Source: Paenibacillus sp. J5C2022
GTDB lineage: Bacteria; Bacillota; Bacilli; Paenibacillales; Paenibacillaceae
Direction of reading: 5' to 3'
NCBI RefSeq assembly: GCF_025567625.1
Contig: NZ_JAOQJC010000054.1
Location: forward strand, 1-50,073
DNA: 50,073 bases
Below the pieces are notes generated by a model. That model was not told where the DNA came from. It did not search any database and saw nothing but the letters and a program-made list of their open reading frames with translations. The translations under genes were made by a program, and so were the position numbers. Within the stretch, counting starts at the first letter, position 1; each line of letters opens with the position of its first letter. Below, one piece after another: positions 1 to 7,228 of this stretch.

Positions 1-130
1 AAAATCATACAAAGTTCGCGCCCAGAGGGTCAGTACTGCAGCGTTTGTACGAAAAATCGTACAAAGTGTGCGTCTGGAGGGTCAGTACTGCAGCGTTTGT
101 ACGAAAAATCGTACAAAGTGTGCGTCTGGA
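1..130. repeat. 52-bp tandem repeats, each with a perfect hairpin
   Basis: Two nearly identical 52-bp units occupy 27-78 and 79-130. The end of a further unit is visible at 1-26, and a diverged piece (CTGCAGCGTTTGTAC) follows at about 145-166. Each full unit carries the perfect inverted repeat TTTGTACGA-aaaa-TCGTACAAA (44-65 and 96-117). The array lies downstream of the 3' end of the minus-strand AraC gene and is cut by the window edge, so the copy number is unknown. There is no T-run, so these are not ordinary terminators; the function is unknown. Confidence 0.85.
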
Positions 131-194
131 GGCTCTCCCCGCGAGTCAATGCTGCAGCGTTTGTACATACTTGTGGACAATCCGCTCCGGGAGG

Positions 195-1091
195 TCAAGG
201 CCCTTCAGTCTTCGATCTGCGGTATTGGTTCGGCGAGACGCCCACCCAGCGCCGGAATTGACGCGAGAAGTGGTTGACGGAACGGAAGCCGAGCTGCTCG
301 GCGATCGAGTAGACGGTCAGATTCGTCGTCGTCAGCAGTTCCTTCGCGTGGTTCCACTTCCTTCTGCTTAAGTATTGACGCGGCGAGAGGCCGTATACTT
401 TCGAGAAAATCTTCGACAGCTGGCTGCGGCTGAGGTTCAGCTGCTTCGCAAGCTCGTTGATGCTGGGTACTTCGGACAAGCTCTGCGACAGCCTGTGCTC
501 AACCGCATGGGCAATGTCCAATTCATAGGCGGACACTTGTTGGCCGATTCCCTCAAGGTGGCTGTCAAGAGAATTGGCCAACACGATCACTTCATGAATG
601 ATAAGCATGATATAGCCTTGAAGCGCCAGATGCTCGTGTGCGGCAAGCTCGATAATTCTGGATTCCGGCGTCGCCTCTCCATCCTTCCAGGAGCCCTTGT
701 GCATCATGGCCTCGCATTGCTGGAGCAGCCCTGGCAGCTTGCTCTCACCTGCAAGAGAGGCGGGAATAATGAGGAACGGTGCAGCGCCAAGCCGGTTGCG
801 CACGCCGAGATCGTCGATATCGAAGTGGAAGTTGAAGAAGGCGTAATGGGATGGGGAAACGTTATGAAGGGAGTGCTTCACGCCAGGCTTGAGCAGCAGC
901 CAGTCTCCGGCCCCGACGGACACATCCGTACCATTAATATCCTGCCCGATATTTCCTTCCATACAGCAGCTCAGCTCATACAGATGATGGTGATGCTTCG
1001 GATAAGACCAAGCTTGCGGCTTAATGCCAAAGTGGCAGCCGACAAGCTGGAATGTACTTGTAGCGTTGTGGAATTGAAATAAGGCGTCCAC
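195..1091 (-). CDS. AraC-family transcriptional regulator with cupin-type sensor domain
   Basis: This 298-residue protein has the usual layout of AraC-type sugar regulators. The N-terminal half (about 1-170) looks like a cupin-type effector domain (HHHLYELSCCMEG, then GDWLLLKPGVKH). The C-terminal ~100 residues hold two helix-turn-helix motifs, seen as INELAKQLNLSRSQLSKIF and IAEQLGFRSVNHFSRQFRR, ending in the family signature GVSPNQYRR. The start is GTG at 1091, placed by a strong GGAGGAGG site just upstream. It is divergent from the beta-galactosidase gene across a 1.1-kb repeat-rich gap, so it probably controls that gene; this is inference from arrangement. The effector is unknown. Confidence 0.93.
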   Translation of the reverse strand: MDALFQFHNATSTFQLVGCHFGIKPQAWSYPKHHHHLYELSCCMEGNIGQDINGTDVSVGAGDWLLLKPGVKHSLHNVSPSHYAFFNFHFDIDDLGVRNRLGAAPFLIIPASLAGESKLPGLLQQCEAMMHKGSWKDGEATPESRIIELAAHEHLALQGYIMLIIHEVIVLANSLDSHLEGIGQQVSAYELDIAHAVEHRLSQSLSEVPSINELAKQLNLSRSQLSKIFSKVYGLSPRQYLSRRKWNHAKELLTTTNLTVYSIAEQLGFRSVNHFSRQFRRWVGVSPNQYRRSKTEGP

Positions 1092-1154
1092 GGTCCTCCT
1101 CCTTCGCTGCAGCAGAATGTTTGACTAACTAAGATTGACTTTCCCCTCTTCCGT

Positions 1155-1425
1155 AACATTGAACGTGTATCCAACATAGAACCCAGCCAACTGGAACTTA
1201 GCTAATGTAGAACCAAGTCAGAACGTATCCAACATAGAACCCAGCCAACATTGAAAGCAGCTAACGTAGAACGTATCCAATACAGAACGCATCCAATACA
1301 GAACGCATCCAACATAGAACGCAACCAACATTGAACGCATCCAACTGGAACTTAGCTAATGTAGAACCCGGTCGACTAAAACTCAACCAACTGAAACTCA
1401 GCCAACGTAGAACGCAGCCACTTTA
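1155..1425. repeat. 16-bp degenerate tandem array
   Basis: About 17 imperfect copies of a roughly 16-bp unit close to GAACGCATCCAACATA run through this stretch. The cleanest copies are at about 1285-1335, where CGCATCCAATACAGAA repeats almost exactly. Variants such as AACTTAGCTAATGTAG alternate with the main form. The unit length is not a multiple of three and no open frame with a ribosome site is seen, so it is not evidently coding. It sits upstream of the AraC gene start, in the divergent control region. Confidence 0.85.
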
Positions 1426-1689
1426 CAATTAAACTAACTGGATTTTATGTTGTTAATTTTCCAGATTCACCCTTCAAATCTCAATGAATTGGAATTGTTG
1501 ATACTATTTTGTCCCTGAAAGGAGATGTGTCGCTATTTGACCAATTTTAACTGTACTTTTTCCATGTAAAATGAGTGCGAACAATGATTTTTAGATAATT
1601 AAGTGCACAAAATCCATTTAACAGTTGCAAAGGAAGGAGCGGGATCATAATAAACCCGATCTATCGTCACATTAAATTGTTGTCCTAAA
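1426..1689. other. AT-rich spacer between two repeat arrays, no gene seen
   Basis: This stretch separates the 16-bp and 13-bp arrays. It is AT-rich, has no plausible open frame, and shows no clear RNA or hairpin element. An AGGAGA-like string near 1521 is not followed by a usable start codon with an open frame. Confidence 0.5.
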
Positions 1690-1950
1690 GTATCATCCTA
1701 ATGTGTCTACTCAATGTATCTTGTTAATGTATCTTGTTAATGTAACTTGCTAATGTATCTAAACAATGTATTGTCCCAATGTATCATTGTATCTTCCCAA
1801 TCTTCTCGAGGTATCATCACAATGTATCATCCTAATGTATCTACTAGATGTATCTACCCAATACTACATCCTAATATAACATCCTAATATAACATCCTAA
1901 TATAACATTCCTGCATAACATCCCAATGTATCGCCCCAATATATCCCCAT
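1690..1950. repeat. 13-bp degenerate tandem array
   Basis: About 19-20 imperfect copies of a 13-bp unit near AATGTATCATCCT lie head to tail. Three successive copies of AATATAACATCCT around 1873-1911 are almost exact. Two longer interruptions occur near 1778-1821. The unit differs in length and sequence from the 16-bp array 260 bp away, so the two arrays arose separately. The strand asymmetry (pyrimidine-rich CATCC on the plus strand) is consistent throughout. No function can be assigned. Confidence 0.85.
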
Positions 1951-1990
1951 CTTCGGAATGGAGCAATCCAGGGATGGAGAGCAATCGGGA

Positions 1991-2057
1991 TCAACTTTCA
2001 CCGCACTAGCATTATAACATGGCATAAGCTCAACTTTCGGCACAAAAGGTTAACTTT
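1991..2057. promoter_or_regulatory. Possible AraC-type operator: direct repeats of TCAACTTT
   Basis: The octamer TCAACTTT occurs at 1991-1998 and 2030-2037, and the variant TTAACTTT at 2050-2057. The last two begin 20 bp apart, about two helical turns, the kind of direct-repeat spacing AraC-family proteins use. They end 16 bp before the putative -35 box of the beta-galactosidase gene. Assignment to the divergent AraC regulator is inference. Confidence 0.35.
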
Positions 2058-2073
2058 ATGCGTATTTTGTGCA

Positions 2074-2103
2074 TTGTGAGCGCCCCCTTATTCTCGCTAC
2101 TAT
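2074..2103 (+). promoter_or_regulatory. Putative sigma-A promoter of the GH35 gene
   Basis: TTGTGA (2074-2079) and TACTAT (2098-2103) are separated by 18 bp, each matching four of six consensus bases. Transcription would begin just before the 8-bp repeat array, placing that array in the 5' untranslated leader. Confidence 0.4.
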
Positions 2104-2111
2104 AAAGCTAT

Positions 2112-2179
2112 AGCCATATAGCCATATAGCCATATAGCCATATAGCCATATAGCCATATAGCCATATAGCCATATAGCC
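2112..2179 (+). repeat. 8-bp perfect tandem array AGCCATAT x 8.5
   Basis: Eight and a half perfect copies of AGCCATAT end 16 bp before the AGGAGG ribosome site of the beta-galactosidase gene. Perfect short tandem repeats are prone to slipped-strand length change. The array lies between the putative promoter and the ribosome site, so length change would alter the leader length but not the reading frame. Confidence 0.95.
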
Positions 2180-2209
2180 AAAAAGCAATTACATTAGGAG
2201 GAATCCCCT

Positions 2210-3979
2210 ATGAGCATATTATCTTTGGATGGCAAGCAAATGATGCTGGACGGCAAGCCGATTCGTCTTATCGCCGGAGCGATTCATTATTTCAGAGTGG
2301 TGCCGGAGTATTGGGAGGACCGGCTGCGGAAGCTGAAGGCATGCGGCTTCAACACGGTGGAGACGTATGTGCCATGGAACTTCCACGAGCCGAAGGAAGG
2401 GCAGTTCCAATTCGAAGGGATGGCCGATCTGGAGGGCTTTATCAGAACGGCAGGCGAGCTTGGCTTGTATGTCATCGTTCGCCCAAGCCCTTATATATGC
2501 GCGGAGTGGGAGTTCGGCGGCCTTCCCGCATGGCTGCTGGCCGATCCCGGCATGCGCCTGCGCTGCTACAACAAGCCATTCATGGACAAGATCGACGCTT
2601 ATTACGATGAGCTTATTCCGAGGATTGCGCCGCTGCAATCGACGAAGGGCGGACCGGTCATCGCAGTTCAGATCGAGAATGAATACGGCAGCTACGGCAA
2701 TGATATCAAGTACTTGACTTACCTGAAGGATGCGCTGCTGGAGCGCGGTATCGACGTGCCGCTGTTCACCTCGGACGGTCCGACGGACTTCATGCTGCAA
2801 GGCGGCATGGTGCCCGGCGTATGGGCGACCGCGAACTTCGGCTCTCGCTCCGAGGAAGCGTTCGCCAAGCTGCAGGAATATCAGCCCGACCAGCCGCTTA
2901 TGTGCATGGAGTACTGGAACGGATGGTTCGACCATTGGGGCGAAGAGCATCACACGAGAGATGCGGCCGACGTCGCGCAAGTGCTCGACGATATGCTGGC
3001 GGCCGGCGCCTCCGTCAACTTCTATATGTTCCATGGCGGCACGAACTTCGGCTTCTATAGCGGAGCCAATCATGGCGGGAAATACGAGCCGACGATTACG
3101 AGCTACGATTACGACGTGCCGGTCGGCGAGAGCGGTGACATCACGGAGAAATTCCATGCGGTGCGCGAAGTCATCGCCCGTTATGAGGATATCGGCGAAC
3201 TGGAGCTGCCGCCGGCCATTCCCAAGAAGAGCTACGGCACGGTAGCGATGACAGCTTACGCTTCACTGAACGACTCCGCGGAAGGACTGGCCACTGTCGT
3301 TCAAAGCACCTGCCCGGAGCCTATGGAGCTGGTGGGACAGAACTACGGCTTCATCCGCTATACGACGAAGCTGAGCGGACCGCGTGAATCCAGCAAGCTG
3401 AACATTCAGGAAGTGCGCGACCGTGCGATGGTATTCGTCGACGGCGAATACAAGGGCGTAATCGAGCGCTGGAATCCGGATTCGGAAGTGGAATTCGCTG
3501 TTCCCGCAGAGGGTGTCACGGTCAGCGTGCTGGTGGAGAACATGGGACGCGTCAATTACGGGCCGCTGCTGAAGGACCCGAAAGGCGTAACGGAAGGCAT
3601 TCGCTTCGGCCAGCAGTTCCTGTATGACTGGGCTATCGAGTCGCTGCCGCTGGACGATCTCGCCAGCCTGAGCTTCCAGCCCATCGGGCAGTCGCAGGTG
3701 CAAGCGAACCAGCCTGCTTTCTTCAAGGGCGAATTCCAAGTGGACGAGCCGGCCGACACCTTCCTGAATGTGAAGGGCTGGACGAAGGGCGTCGCTTATA
3801 TTAACGGCTTCAATCTGGGCCGCTACTGGGAAGCAGGTCCGCAGGAGACCTTGTACATTCCGGGACCGCTGCTGAAGCAAGGCGTTAACGAGCTCATCCT
3901 GTTCGAGCTGCACGGCAGCGCGAAGCATGAAGTGGCGCTGCAGGACTACCCGGTATTGGATCGTAGTTCTGCCGAATAG
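2210..3979 (+). CDS. Beta-galactosidase, glycoside hydrolase family 35
   Basis: A retaining exo-beta-galactosidase that removes terminal galactose from oligosaccharides. The 589-residue protein has no signal peptide, so it should act in the cytoplasm on imported sugars. The N-terminal TIM barrel (about 1-325) carries the family hallmarks: GGPVIAVQIENEYGSYG with the expected acid/base Glu158, MCMEYWNGWFDHWG with the expected nucleophile Glu234, and FYMFHGGTNFGF. C-terminal beta domains follow, ending with GFNLGRYWEAGPQETLYIPG. The start is ATG with AGGAGG at 2196-2201. The gene is monocistronic, between the repeat-rich leader and a strong terminator. Substrate specificity within GH35 (beta-1,3 or beta-1,4 galactosides, or glucosamine) cannot be settled from sequence alone. 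Confidence 0.95.
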   Translation: MSILSLDGKQMMLDGKPIRLIAGAIHYFRVVPEYWEDRLRKLKACGFNTVETYVPWNFHEPKEGQFQFEGMADLEGFIRTAGELGLYVIVRPSPYICAEWEFGGLPAWLLADPGMRLRCYNKPFMDKIDAYYDELIPRIAPLQSTKGGPVIAVQIENEYGSYGNDIKYLTYLKDALLERGIDVPLFTSDGPTDFMLQGGMVPGVWATANFGSRSEEAFAKLQEYQPDQPLMCMEYWNGWFDHWGEEHHTRDAADVAQVLDDMLAAGASVNFYMFHGGTNFGFYSGANHGGKYEPTITSYDYDVPVGESGDITEKFHAVREVIARYEDIGELELPPAIPKKSYGTVAMTAYASLNDSAEGLATVVQSTCPEPMELVGQNYGFIRYTTKLSGPRESSKLNIQEVRDRAMVFVDGEYKGVIERWNPDSEVEFAVPAEGVTVSVLVENMGRVNYGPLLKDPKGVTEGIRFGQQFLYDWAIESLPLDDLASLSFQPIGQSQVQANQPAFFKGEFQVDEPADTFLNVKGWTKGVAYINGFNLGRYWEAGPQETLYIPGPLLKQGVNELILFELHGSAKHEVALQDYPVLDRSSAE

Positions 3980-3996
3980 AATGAGATTTACATGTG

Positions 3997-4029
3997 CTGA
4001 GCAACGGAATGCGCCGTTGCTCAGTTTTT
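3997..4029 (+). terminator. Rho-independent terminator of the GH35 gene
   Basis: A perfect 11-bp stem CTGAGCAACGG / CCGTTGCTCAG with a 6-base loop is followed by TTTTT. Confidence 0.9.
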
Positions 4030-4082
4030 CTTTTCATGATAAACGGCTTGTATAGAACGATCGTCGAGGGGGCTTGCGAGAG

Positions 4083-5795
4083 ATGCGGAATCTGCCGGTA
4101 TATCAGAAGATCATAATCGTATTCGCCATTCTGGTCGTTCCCATTACGGTTACGACGATTGCCGTGAATGTGAACGTCGTCGCTTATCTGAAGTCCAGCA
4201 TTATGGAATCGACGCGCAATAAAGTGAACTACTCCAGAGATCAGCTGAACAACCAGATAACGTTCATTCGCAACCAGCACTACGTGTTCATGAGAGATGC
4301 CAATATGGAAGAATTGAATTTCAGAGCCGAGGATCTGTCCACATACGAAGAATTAACCTTGCTTAACCGGCTGACGGATGCGATGCTGTCGATCAGGGAT
4401 TCAAGCGAGCTTATCAACGATATGGCCGTATATATTGAGCCGCTCGACCGTCTCGTATCGCTCAGCGACGGAATAGGCAGGATGGAGAAAGCAAGCAAGT
4501 GGGGGCAATTGCGAAGGATGGCGATCGAGCGGCAGCGTTCCTTCTATACGTACGGGGATCAAATGTTTTTCTCGGAGACGGCCAACAATGCCACCATTAC
4601 AGTTTTTATCGAGATCAACCAGCACAAGTTGATTCAGTTCCTATCCGGTATGGTGTCGGACGAAGGGGGCAACGGTTTTTTCCTGGCCGACAACAGCTTC
4701 CAAGCCGTAATTGCATCCAGCCGCCGGCCGGAGATCGAGACGGGCATCGCCGAGCATGTCAGCGCGCAGGCGATCGGTCGGGACCAGCAGGATAGCTTCC
4801 GGCTAACGAACGGCGACGACAGCTATCTGGTCATCTACAATCGCGTCAATGCGCTTGGGAGCACATTGTTCACATATATTGACGAGAAGGAAGTGACGAG
4901 AGTCATTTCCCGATACAGCTGGATCATTGGAGCGCTGACAGCGGCATCTCTGCTCCTTATTATTCTGTTCGCGTTATCCGTCAACCGCATGATTCATAAG
5001 CCGTTGAACCAGTTGATACGTGCGTTCCGCAAGATCGAGACGGACCCGCAGCTATTAACGGCATCGACATCCGTTCCGAACAATGAATTCAAGTACTTGA
5101 ACGACAGCTTTGAGAATATGCGCAACGAGTGGAGAGCTTCGATTCAATTGAATTTTGAACAGAAGCTGCTTCTGCAGCAATCGGAGCTGCGCCAGTTGCA
5201 ATCCCAGATCAATCCGCACTTTCTCTATAACGGATTTTATAACATTTACCGCATGTGCAAGGCGGAGGATAGCTCGGGCGCAGGGGAGCTGTCCCTGAAG
5301 CTGGCCGCTTATTATGAATTCATTACCCGCAGCGGTCACGATGAGCTGCCCTTCACACAGGAATATGAGCATGCCAAAGTATATTGCGACATTCAGAGCA
5401 TTCGCTTCGCGAGGTATGTGAGCATAGAGATTGGAGCATTGCCTGAGGGAAGCGGAACGATCTCTGTGCCGAGGCTTATTGTCCAGCCGATTGTGGAGAA
5501 TGTATTCAAGCACGCCTTCAAGAGAGAGAGGCAGCCGGAGACATGCAGTATCAAGGCCGTTCAAGAGGCAGGCAGGCTGACGGTCACGGTGGAAGACAGC
5601 GGGAAGGACTTGAGCGACAGTATGATCGAGGATTTGAACAGGCGGCTTCGCAGACCCGCAGCTATAACGGAGAAAACAGGGCTGGTCAATGTCAGCTATC
5701 GTCTGCAGCTCCATTACGGCGATAGCGGCTGCTTGTCGGCGAGCCGAAGCGAATTGGGCGGACTGCGGATCGCGCTAAGCTTGCCCATGCAATAA
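4083..5795 (+). CDS. YesM-type sensor histidine kinase (first pair)
   Basis: Membrane sensor kinase of the HPK7/YesM (LytS-like) class, paired with the response regulator that follows. Numbered from ATG 4083 (570 residues), a first membrane helix lies at about 10-32, an extracellular Cache-like sensing region up to about 275, a second helix at about 280-300, a HAMP segment, then QSQINPHFLYN with the phosphorylated His379 and a C-terminal ATPase domain (RLIVQPIVENVFKHAF, N-box). An upstream in-frame TTG at 4074 is only 1 nt after the AGGGGG site, while ATG 4083 is 10 nt away, so the ATG is preferred. The stop lies 17 bp before the regulator gene. Such pairs usually control a nearby sugar importer, here the one at 7229-10784. 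Confidence 0.92.
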   Translation: MRNLPVYQKIIIVFAILVVPITVTTIAVNVNVVAYLKSSIMESTRNKVNYSRDQLNNQITFIRNQHYVFMRDANMEELNFRAEDLSTYEELTLLNRLTDAMLSIRDSSELINDMAVYIEPLDRLVSLSDGIGRMEKASKWGQLRRMAIERQRSFYTYGDQMFFSETANNATITVFIEINQHKLIQFLSGMVSDEGGNGFFLADNSFQAVIASSRRPEIETGIAEHVSAQAIGRDQQDSFRLTNGDDSYLVIYNRVNALGSTLFTYIDEKEVTRVISRYSWIIGALTAASLLLIILFALSVNRMIHKPLNQLIRAFRKIETDPQLLTASTSVPNNEFKYLNDSFENMRNEWRASIQLNFEQKLLLQQSELRQLQSQINPHFLYNGFYNIYRMCKAEDSSGAGELSLKLAAYYEFITRSGHDELPFTQEYEHAKVYCDIQSIRFARYVSIEIGALPEGSGTISVPRLIVQPIVENVFKHAFKRERQPETCSIKAVQEAGRLTVTVEDSGKDLSDSMIEDLNRRLRRPAAITEKTGLVNVSYRLQLHYGDSGCLSASRSELGGLRIALSLPMQ

Positions 5796-5812
5796 AGGGG
5801 AGGGGAACGAAT

Positions 5813-7117
5813 ATGTACAGAATATTGGTGGTCGATGACGATGCGATCGTTGTAGAAGGACTCGTTCAACTGCTATCCGCGCATTACGGCGAAGAAGTGG
5901 ATCTGTGCAAAGCGTTCGGCTCGGATGAGGCGACGGAAATGATAAGGAAAACAAAGCTTGATCTAGTCATAAGCGATATCGATATGCCGGGCAGGAACGG
6001 TCTGGACATGGCTGACGAAATTACGCGTTACTGGCCGAAGTGCCGCATCGTCTTCCTGACCGGCTTCAGCGATTTCAACTATATCTACACCGCGATGAAG
6101 AAACGCGCGGATCACTTCGTCCTGAAAACGGAGAACGACGAGCATCTGCTGGCTATTATCCAAAGCGTGCTTGACGAGCTGAAAGAGGAAAGAAAAAATC
6201 AGGATATGATGCGCCATGCGCACAGCGAGCTGCAATACTTGCGTCCGCTGCTGACAAGAGAGTGGCTGCAAGCGCTGCTGGAGCAGCCGGAGATGGAGCG
6301 GTCCTTGTCTACGGAAGTGAATGACAAGTGGAACATCGATGCAGGCAAGCCATTCATGCTGCTCGCCGGTTATGTCCGTCAGGACGAGCATGTTTTCTGG
6401 GAGAAGAAGGTTCAGACCTATGGGCTGGTGCTGAACGTATTCGAGGAGCTGCTGCCAAGGCTGCTCTTGTCGAACGGCTTCGTCACGGACGATTCCGTAT
6501 TCGTATGGCTCATTCAGCCCCGCGCCGAGGATTCGGCGTTCACGGGCCGGGAGGGGGACATCGACTGGACGGGAATAGCGGATTACTTGCGTGGCAGTCT
6601 GGAGGAAATTCAGAATGAATTGCTGCATCTTCAGGAGCTGGAGATGTCCTTCGTATTCAACAGACAGCCGCTCATGCTTGCTTCATGGAAAGGGGAGTAT
6701 CAACGTCTGCTTCTAAGCGTTCAGCGCTTGATGGCCGGCAGTGTGCATCTTGCCATCGTGGATGCCGAAGCCCCTCATGGCGGCAACGACATGGACCGCT
6801 GCGTGCAAGCCGTGCATGATTATATTGAAGGTCATCTTGGCGACGATCTGTCTCTCGTCAGAATTGCGGAGCAGGTTCATCTCAATCCCAGCTACCTGTC
6901 CAGATACTACAAGCAGGCGACGGGAAGGAATCTGTCGGAGTTCATTACCGAGACCAGACTTCAAGCGGCGAAGCGCTGGATGGTTGAGGAGGGGGTGAAG
7001 GGCAATGAAGTCGCGTTCCGGCTGGGCTTCAATTCTCCTTCCTATTTCACTACATTCTTCAAAAAATTGACGGGACAGACCCCTCAGGAGTATCGGGATG
7101 CCCATGTAACGGAATGA
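5813..7117 (+). CDS. YesN-type response regulator, receiver plus AraC HTH (first pair)
   Basis: DNA-binding partner of the preceding kinase, 434 residues. The receiver domain (about 1-125) shows VVDDD at the acidic pocket, VISDIDMPG with the phospho-acceptor Asp55, and FVLKTEND with the conserved lysine. A middle region of about 200 residues is of the poorly conserved YesN type. The C-terminal 100 residues form an AraC HTH pair (IAEQVHLNPSYLSRYYK and VAFRLGFNSPSYFTTFFKK, then GQTPQEYR). The start has an AAGGGGAGGGG site. Its likely target is the importer operon that begins 111 bp downstream. Confidence 0.93.
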   Translation: MYRILVVDDDAIVVEGLVQLLSAHYGEEVDLCKAFGSDEATEMIRKTKLDLVISDIDMPGRNGLDMADEITRYWPKCRIVFLTGFSDFNYIYTAMKKRADHFVLKTENDEHLLAIIQSVLDELKEERKNQDMMRHAHSELQYLRPLLTREWLQALLEQPEMERSLSTEVNDKWNIDAGKPFMLLAGYVRQDEHVFWEKKVQTYGLVLNVFEELLPRLLLSNGFVTDDSVFVWLIQPRAEDSAFTGREGDIDWTGIADYLRGSLEEIQNELLHLQELEMSFVFNRQPLMLASWKGEYQRLLLSVQRLMAGSVHLAIVDAEAPHGGNDMDRCVQAVHDYIEGHLGDDLSLVRIAEQVHLNPSYLSRYYKQATGRNLSEFITETRLQAAKRWMVEEGVKGNEVAFRLGFNSPSYFTTFFKKLTGQTPQEYRDAHVTE

Positions 7118-7126
7118 GGTAAACCA

Positions 7127-7208
7127 ATCGAAACCGAAGTCAACAGAACGAAATTGAAAGCGTATACAGCAAGGGGGTACGATAAATAGGCAAACTATCG
7201 GTTTCGAT
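7127..7208. promoter_or_regulatory. 11-bp inverted repeat flanking the importer promoter
   Basis: ATCGAAACCGA (7127-7137) is the exact reverse complement of TCGGTTTCGAT (7198-7208). The arms enclose the putative promoter and cre site and are 60 bp apart. They could be paired operator sites for the adjacent AraC-type response regulator; this is inference. Confidence 0.4.
7154..7183 (+). promoter_or_regulatory. Putative promoter with overlapping CcpA (cre) site
   Basis: TTGAAA (7154-7159, five of six consensus bases) and TACGAT (7178-7183) are 18 bp apart. TTGAAAGCGTATACA (7154-7168) fits the degenerate cre consensus WTGNAANCGNWNNCW at every position and covers the -35 box. CcpA bound there would block transcription of the importer operon when preferred sugars are present. 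Confidence 0.6.
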
Positions 7209-7228
7209 AAACGAAGAGGGGGAAGAAC

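Noticed and set aside
27..130. Terminator array
   Set aside because: The hairpins have no T-run on either strand and come in exact 52-bp units.
375..1082. Long open frame on the plus strand opposite the AraC gene
   Set aside because: It mirrors the AraC gene, has no ribosome site, and its translation matches nothing recognisable.
1155..1950. CRISPR-like array
   Set aside because: The units are directly contiguous and degenerate, with no unique spacers of 30-40 bp and no cas genes.
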